NCBI GenBank assembly: GCA_028875725.1
Contig: JAPPCR010000015.1
Location: 372,001 to 436,000, forward strand
Origin: Acidobacteriota bacterium
Lineage (GTDB): Bacteria; Acidobacteriota; Thermoanaerobaculia; Multivoradales; Multivoraceae
DNA: 64,000 bases
Direction: 5' to 3'
The notes below the pieces were generated by a model. It saw only the letters and a program-made list of their open reading frames with translations, did no database searches and had not been told where the DNA came from. The translations under genes were made by a program, and so were the position numbers. Shown piece by piece: positions 59,676 through 64,000 of this stretch; the first letter of the stretch is position 1, and each line of letters opens with the position of its first letter.

Positions 59676-60953
59676 CTAATTCGCGGCGCTCTCCTCCTCG
59701 GTGTACCGCCGCAGTTCGGCGCGGCCGACGACGAGGTGATGGACCTCGTCCGGGCCGTCCGCGATGCGTAGCGTCCGCTGACCGGTGTACATGTCGGCAA
59801 GCGGCGTCCACTGCGAGACGCCGGTGGCGCCGTGCATCTGGATCGCCTGGTCGATGATCTGGCAGGTGCGCTCGGGGATCATCGCCTTGACGGCGTGGAC
59901 CCACACCCGCGCCTCGCGGTTGCCGAGAACGTCCATCGCCTTGGCGGCGCGCAGGACCATGAGACGCATCGCCTCGATGTCGATGCGGGCGCGCGACACG
60001 ACCTCGATGTTCTTGCCGAGCTGGATGATCGGCCGGCCGAAGGCCTCGCGGGACATGCCGCGCTTGACCATCAGGTCCAGGGCCTTCTCCGCCTGGCCCA
60101 CGGACCGCATGCAGTGGTGGATGCGGCCCGGACCCAGCCGGAGCTGGGAGATCTCGAAACCGCGGCCCTCGCCGAGCAGGATGTTCTCCTTCGGCACGCG
60201 CACGTTGTCCAGCTTGATGTGCATGTGGCCGTGGGGCGCGTGGTCGTGGCCGAAGACCTTCATCGGCCCCAGGACATTCACACCCGGGGTGTCCATCGGC
60301 ACCAGGATCTGGGACTGCTGGCGGTGCGCCGGCCCGCCCGGGCTGGTCTTGACCATGCAGATCATGATCTTGCAGCGCGGGTCGCCGGCGCCGGAGATGT
60401 AGTACTTCTCGCCCTGGATCAGCCACTCGTCGCCATCGAGGGTCGCGCGTGTGCCGATGTTCTTCGCGTCCGAAGAGGCCAGGTTCGGCTCCGTCATGCC
60501 GAAGCAGGATCGGATCTCGCCGTTGAGCAGCGGCTCCAGCCACTTCTCCTTCTGCTCTTCCGTGCCGACGCGCTCGAGCACTTCCATGTTGCCGGTGTCC
60601 GGGGCGCTGCAGTTCATGCACTGCGAGGCGAGCGGGTTCTTGCCCAGTTCCTGGGCGATGTAGGCGTAGTCGAGGTTCTTCAGGCCTTCGCCCGTCTCGG
60701 CGTCCGGCAGGAAGAAGTTCCACAGGCCCATCTCCCTGGCCTTCGCCTTGGCGCCGTCGAGCAGCTCCAACTGCCCCTCGCCGTAGCTCCAGCGGTCCTC
60801 CCGCCCTTCGCCGCGGCGGTAGTACTCCTCGGTGATCGGCTCGACGTAGTCGGCCATGAAGTTCTTGACCTTCGTCAGAAGCGGCTTGGCCCCCTCGGAC
60901 ATCGAAAGGTCGTACAACTCGGCGTCGATGCCGAACGGATCGAGATCGGGCAT
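59676..60953 (-). CDS. Acyl-CoA dehydrogenase (ACAD10/11-like)
   Basis: A 425-aa FAD enzyme. IRSCFGMTEPNLASSDAKNIG is the FAD/substrate signature, with TRATLDGDEWLIQGEKYYISG, GFEISQLRLGPGRIHHCMRS and MSREAFGRPIIQLGKN as later conserved regions, and QIIDQAIQMHGATGVSQWTP with LRIADGPDEVHH near the end. It oxidises an acyl-CoA at the alpha-beta position. The HHCMR and DGPDEVHH forms fit the ACAD10/ACAD11-type branch that acts on long-chain or hydroxy acyl-CoA. It has no operon partner here. Confidence 0.9.
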   Translation of the reverse strand: MPDLDPFGIDAELYDLSMSEGAKPLLTKVKNFMADYVEPITEEYYRRGEGREDRWSYGEGQLELLDGAKAKAREMGLWNFFLPDAETGEGLKNLDYAYIAQELGKNPLASQCMNCSAPDTGNMEVLERVGTEEQKEKWLEPLLNGEIRSCFGMTEPNLASSDAKNIGTRATLDGDEWLIQGEKYYISGAGDPRCKIMICMVKTSPGGPAHRQQSQILVPMDTPGVNVLGPMKVFGHDHAPHGHMHIKLDNVRVPKENILLGEGRGFEISQLRLGPGRIHHCMRSVGQAEKALDLMVKRGMSREAFGRPIIQLGKNIEVVSRARIDIEAMRLMVLRAAKAMDVLGNREARVWVHAVKAMIPERTCQIIDQAIQMHGATGVSQWTPLADMYTGQRTLRIADGPDEVHHLVVGRAELRRYTEEESAAN

Positions 60954-61319
60954 GGCTCTCTTGCTCCTTCTCCCAGAAAGACAGGGCTCTGTGATTTGAG
61001 GCCGTGAAGCTATCGCAGCCGGCCGGCAGACGCCACAGTCCGGGCGTCCCGGTCGCCACTTCGGACGGCCGCCTGATTCAAGAACCGGAATCCGGGATCC
61101 GAATCATGGATCCGCCGGATCCAGAGCCTCGTAGGAGATCCGTCCAGGGCAGTGAATTGCCATCTTGGAACGTCTGAGAGCCAACCAGGGTCCGAAATCC
61201 AGAAACCCGCGCGGGAACAACACCAAACGGCTTGATCCGGTGCCTCGCCGCCCTTCGTCACAACAACTGGCATCCGCCTTGCTCAACGGACTTGCGCCCC
61301 ACAACAGGAGGGACCTTCC
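60954..61319. promoter_or_regulatory. Divergent upstream region of the acyl-CoA dehydrogenase and TonB receptor genes
   Basis: A 366-bp spacer. Two GGATCC-containing words are close together near 61110-61125 (GGATCCGCCGGATCC palindrome), which could be an operator. The ribosome binding site AGGAGGG (61306-61312) belongs to the receptor gene. I see no sure -35/-10 pair and no gene. Confidence 0.35.
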
Positions 61320-64000
61320 GTGTTGTCACATCTTCAAACCGAGCACCGAAAAAACCGCACCGGCCTGAGCCGAAGCGCGGTCCTCGGTCTATGCGCCGCT
61401 CTGGCGCTTGCTTTCCTGGCCGCCCCGACGGCCGCTCAACTCACGGGCCGGCTGGCCGGACAGGTCATGGACGCCGACGGCACAGCGCTTCCCGGCGTCA
61501 CGGTAACCGTCAACTCGCCCAACCTGATGGGCTCTCGAACCGACTTCGCGAACGCCGACGGCGGCTTCAGTTTCCCCAGCCTGCCGCCGGGCGTCTACAC
61601 CGTCGAAGCCGAGTTGGATGGCTTCATCCCGCAACAACGGACCGAGGTCGAGGTCCGACTGAACCGCGTCACCGAAATCCACTTCTCGATGCCTGCGGGC
61701 GAGTTCGGTGAAGAAGTGATGGTCGTCGCCGAAACTCCCGTAGTCGATCCCGAACAGGTGTCGACCTCGCAAACATTCGGCGCCGAGTACCTCAAGAAAG
61801 CCTCTATCGGCTCGGCCAACCGGAGCTACCAGAGTGTGCTGACCGACGTCGGCGGCGTCGCGGGCGGATCGAACCCGAACGTCTTCGGCTCGACTCTGGG
61901 CGAAAACTCCTTCGTCGTGGACGGCGTGAACACGACGGATCCGGTCACAGCGACCTGGAACATCAACATGAACTTCGACACGGTCCAGGAGATCAACTTC
62001 GAGACCAGCGGATTCGAGGCTCGCTACGGAAACGCGACCGGCGGCGTGGTCAACGTCGTCACGAAGTCCGGCGGCAACTCGTTCTCGGGCAGTCTGGACG
62101 TGCGCTACCGCGACACGGACTTCAACACCAGCGGCGAACACTTCGACACGGACGACAACGTCGTCGAGTTCCAGGAGACGGCCGCCACACTTGGCGGTCC
62201 GATCCGCCGGGACGAACTCTGGTTCTTCGCCGCGGCCAACCCGGTGAGATCGAAGAACACCCCCACCGAGTCGCCGGCCACCCGCGACTTCGAAGGCATG
62301 AACCTCAACGGCAAGCTGACGTGGCAGGCCAGCCCGGAGTGGCAGCTCACCGGCCGGTACATCGGCGAAGACGCAACGATCACCAACGCGAACGCTTCCC
62401 GCTCCGTGGCGCCGGAAGCCACCCGCTACCAGGAGCAGCCGAAGACAATTCTCGGCGTTGACGCGCTCGGACTGTTGACCTCGAACCTGCAGTGGCACAT
62501 CAAGGCCGGGACGGTCCGCGGCGAGCTGAACTCGTTCCCGCAGAGCCGCGACTTCGACACGATCGGTCACGTCGACTCCTTCGGCGACGGCTCGCGTTCG
62601 GTGAACTACACGAACCAGCAGTTCTCGACCCGCGACCGGGACGACCTAACGACGAATCTGGTCTGGTTCACCGATGGCGCCGCGGGCGACCACGAAGTCG
62701 AGGTGGGTGTGGAGTACGCCAGCAACTTCTTCGCCACCCAGAACAACGCCACCGGAGGCGGTTACTCGTTTGGCGACCGTTTCGGCGCGCCCTACACGCT
62801 CCTCTTTTCGCCCATCGAGTCGCCGGCCGAGAACGACGGCAGGCAGTTCACCGCGTACGTCCAGGACACATGGCGCGTACTGCCGAACCTGACGCTCAAG
62901 CTCGGTCTGCGCCACGATGAAGTCGCGTTCGAGAACGACATCGGCAACGAGGTGGCGGCCCTGTCCAAGCTGCAGCCGCGGTTCGGGATTGCCTGGGATA
63001 TCGGCGGCGACGCCAGGACAGTCGCTCGCGCAAACTGGGGCCGCTTCATGCACCCGAACGCCCTCACGCTGCCGAGCTTCGCGAGGGTCAACCAGTTCCC
63101 GACGGTCCGCTGGATCTCCTGCTCGTCGTTCCGGCCGCAACTGGGCGCGAACTGCCGCGACGCGTACCCCGGTGAACAAACAGTCGGCGGCCTGACCTTC
63201 TCGAACTGGATCGCCGACCCTGCAGGGTTTGATCCGAACGGCTGGTTCTACAACAGGGTGTTCTCGAGTACCGCGAGCAGGATCTCGGCCGCGCTCGAGC
63301 CGACCTACGCCGACCAGTGGAGCGTCGGCGTCGAACGCGAACTGACCCGACGCACATCGATCGGCCTGACCTACATCACCAAGGAGACCCTGGACATCTT
63401 CGAAGACACCTGCAATGGCAACCTGCCGGCGCCGGCCGCCGGGGCGGACTGCGATTTCTACGTCATGGCGAACCTGCCGGGACTGGTGCGCGACTACAGC
63501 GGCTTCGTCCTCGACTTCGAGTCCCGCTTCACGGACTGGTTCCACGTTCTCGCTTCGTACACGAACTCCCAGTCCGAAGGAAACGTCGGCTATACGCAGA
63601 ACGCCGGGGTCGATTTCGACATCTATCCGGACCACTTCGAGAACACGTACGGGTATCTCTCGGACCACCGGAGGCACCGGGTCAAGGTGAACGGCTTCGT
63701 CGATCTGCCGCTCGACTTCGGGCTGGCGGTCGAGGGTTTCTGGTCGTCCGCGGGCGTCTACGCGCCGACGGTAGCATCCGAGACCTACGGCCGTATCTTC
63801 ACGGAGCCGCGCGGCAGCCGGGAAGCGAACGACCGCTACGGCATGGACGTCCAGGTATCGAAGGGCTTCATCTTCGGACGCGACCTGCGCTTCGAGCTGA
63901 TCGGCGCGGTGTTCAACGTCTTCGACGAAGAGCAGGTCACGACGGTCTGCACACGAGTCGAGGGTTGCGCGGGCGGCCTGGATCTGGATGCAGCCACGGC
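61320..64000 (+). CDS. TonB-dependent receptor with N-terminal carboxypeptidase-regulatory domain (Oar-like), 5' part
   Basis: An outer-membrane transporter or adhesin-like receptor, open to the right edge (893 codons seen). A signal peptide (SRSAVLGLCAALALAFLAAP) precedes a carboxypeptidase-regulatory domain (GQVMDADGTALPGVTVTVNS, GGFSFPSLPPGVYTVEAELD) and a plug (FVVDGVNTTDPVTA; FEARYGNATGGVVNVVTKSG). The rest is barrel, with many aromatic strands. It starts at GTG 61320, 7 nt after AGGAGGG; a TTG directly follows. In Acidobacteriota and Bacteroidota such proteins take up glycans or peptides with TonB energy. The 3' end is outside the window. Confidence 0.9.
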   Translation, partial: MLSHLQTEHRKNRTGLSRSAVLGLCAALALAFLAAPTAAQLTGRLAGQVMDADGTALPGVTVTVNSPNLMGSRTDFANADGGFSFPSLPPGVYTVEAELDGFIPQQRTEVEVRLNRVTEIHFSMPAGEFGEEVMVVAETPVVDPEQVSTSQTFGAEYLKKASIGSANRSYQSVLTDVGGVAGGSNPNVFGSTLGENSFVVDGVNTTDPVTATWNINMNFDTVQEINFETSGFEARYGNATGGVVNVVTKSGGNSFSGSLDVRYRDTDFNTSGEHFDTDDNVVEFQETAATLGGPIRRDELWFFAAANPVRSKNTPTESPATRDFEGMNLNGKLTWQASPEWQLTGRYIGEDATITNANASRSVAPEATRYQEQPKTILGVDALGLLTSNLQWHIKAGTVRGELNSFPQSRDFDTIGHVDSFGDGSRSVNYTNQQFSTRDRDDLTTNLVWFTDGAAGDHEVEVGVEYASNFFATQNNATGGGYSFGDRFGAPYTLLFSPIESPAENDGRQFTAYVQDTWRVLPNLTLKLGLRHDEVAFENDIGNEVAALSKLQPRFGIAWDIGGDARTVARANWGRFMHPNALTLPSFARVNQFPTVRWISCSSFRPQLGANCRDAYPGEQTVGGLTFSNWIADPAGFDPNGWFYNRVFSSTASRISAALEPTYADQWSVGVERELTRRTSIGLTYITKETLDIFEDTCNGNLPAPAAGADCDFYVMANLPGLVRDYSGFVLDFESRFTDWFHVLASYTNSQSEGNVGYTQNAGVDFDIYPDHFENTYGYLSDHRRHRVKVNGFVDLPLDFGLAVEGFWSSAGVYAPTVASETYGRIFTEPRGSREANDRYGMDVQVSKGFIFGRDLRFELIGAVFNVFDEEQVTTVCTRVEGCAGGLDLDAAT

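Noticed and set aside
1..64000. CRISPR arrays, tRNA and rRNA genes, insertion sequences
   Set aside because: No regularly spaced direct repeats, no cloverleaf sequences, no rRNA-like stretches and no transposase motifs were found on reading both strands. Short tRNAs could still be missed by eye.

Overview
The window is 64 kb of high-GC, densely packed DNA with short intergenic gaps, many 4-nt ATGA overlaps and frequent GTG/TTG starts. The gene content points to Acidobacteriota or a close relative: a VWFA-related secreted protein of the type common in that phylum, a TonB-dependent receptor with an N-terminal carboxypeptidase-regulatory domain, three DUF5916 outer-membrane proteins, a DPP-IV-type S9 peptidase, DUF3604, DUF3500 and DUF6152 proteins, a PQQ-type dehydrogenase, and three secreted proteins sharing a SIGxWEGDTLVVxxT motif. 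This is inferred from gene content only. I saw no rRNA, tRNA, CRISPR array or transposase.

Region 1 (1-9921) is a defence island. It is a type I restriction operon in which hsdS (left) and hsdR (right) are separated by a PD-(D/E)XK nuclease plus Ski2-like helicase pair (Hachiman/HamAB-like) and by a VapBC toxin-antitoxin pair translationally coupled to hsdR. hsdM is not present and is probably just left of the window.

Region 2 (9926-42124) is mostly chromosomal housekeeping and metabolism: a dicarboxylate/amino-acid symporter, Cu/Zn superoxide dismutase, a secreted DJ-1/PfpI protein, DUF3604, a malonyl-CoA-synthase-like ligase with an SDR, a lipoprotein, an esterase coupled to a PQQ dehydrogenase, TrkH, a nitroreductase, an SSS symporter, a frameshifted gene, DPP-IV, an alkylsulfatase-like MBL protein, a tandem DUF5916 duplication, PhyH, and a SWIM/SNF2 helicase ending in a clear terminator.

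Region 3 (42310-49229) is the most novel part. It looks like a peptide-export operon: an 80-aa protein, a membrane-anchored CxxC thioredoxin-like protein, a stand-alone C39-type peptidase, four small peptide precursors each with two C-terminal-half cysteines and an AAGGA-type ribosome binding site, then an ABC permease, an ABC ATPase and two related Yip1-like membrane proteins. I interpret it as an undescribed system for making and exporting disulfide-bonded, bacteriocin-like peptides. One of the four precursors (57 aa, at 44013) is shorter than the usual ORF cutoff and easily missed.

Two intergenic segments (about 45048-45212 and 49282-49456) are diverged copies of one element. Each has a matching promoter (TTGACG, 17-18 nt, TAGCnT), the same distance to a shared GTTGGTTGTC 5' end, conserved loop blocks, and stems whose sequence differs while pairing is kept. 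This is strong evidence for a structured RNA, either a 6S-like rod RNA or a cis-acting leader.

Region 4 (49542-64000) holds secreted and outer-membrane proteins, a DUF3500 protein, an amidohydrolase, a second VapBC pair with a palindromic operator, a 28-bp inverted repeat with no gene, an acyl-CoA dehydrogenase, and the 5' part of a TonB-dependent receptor that runs off the right edge.
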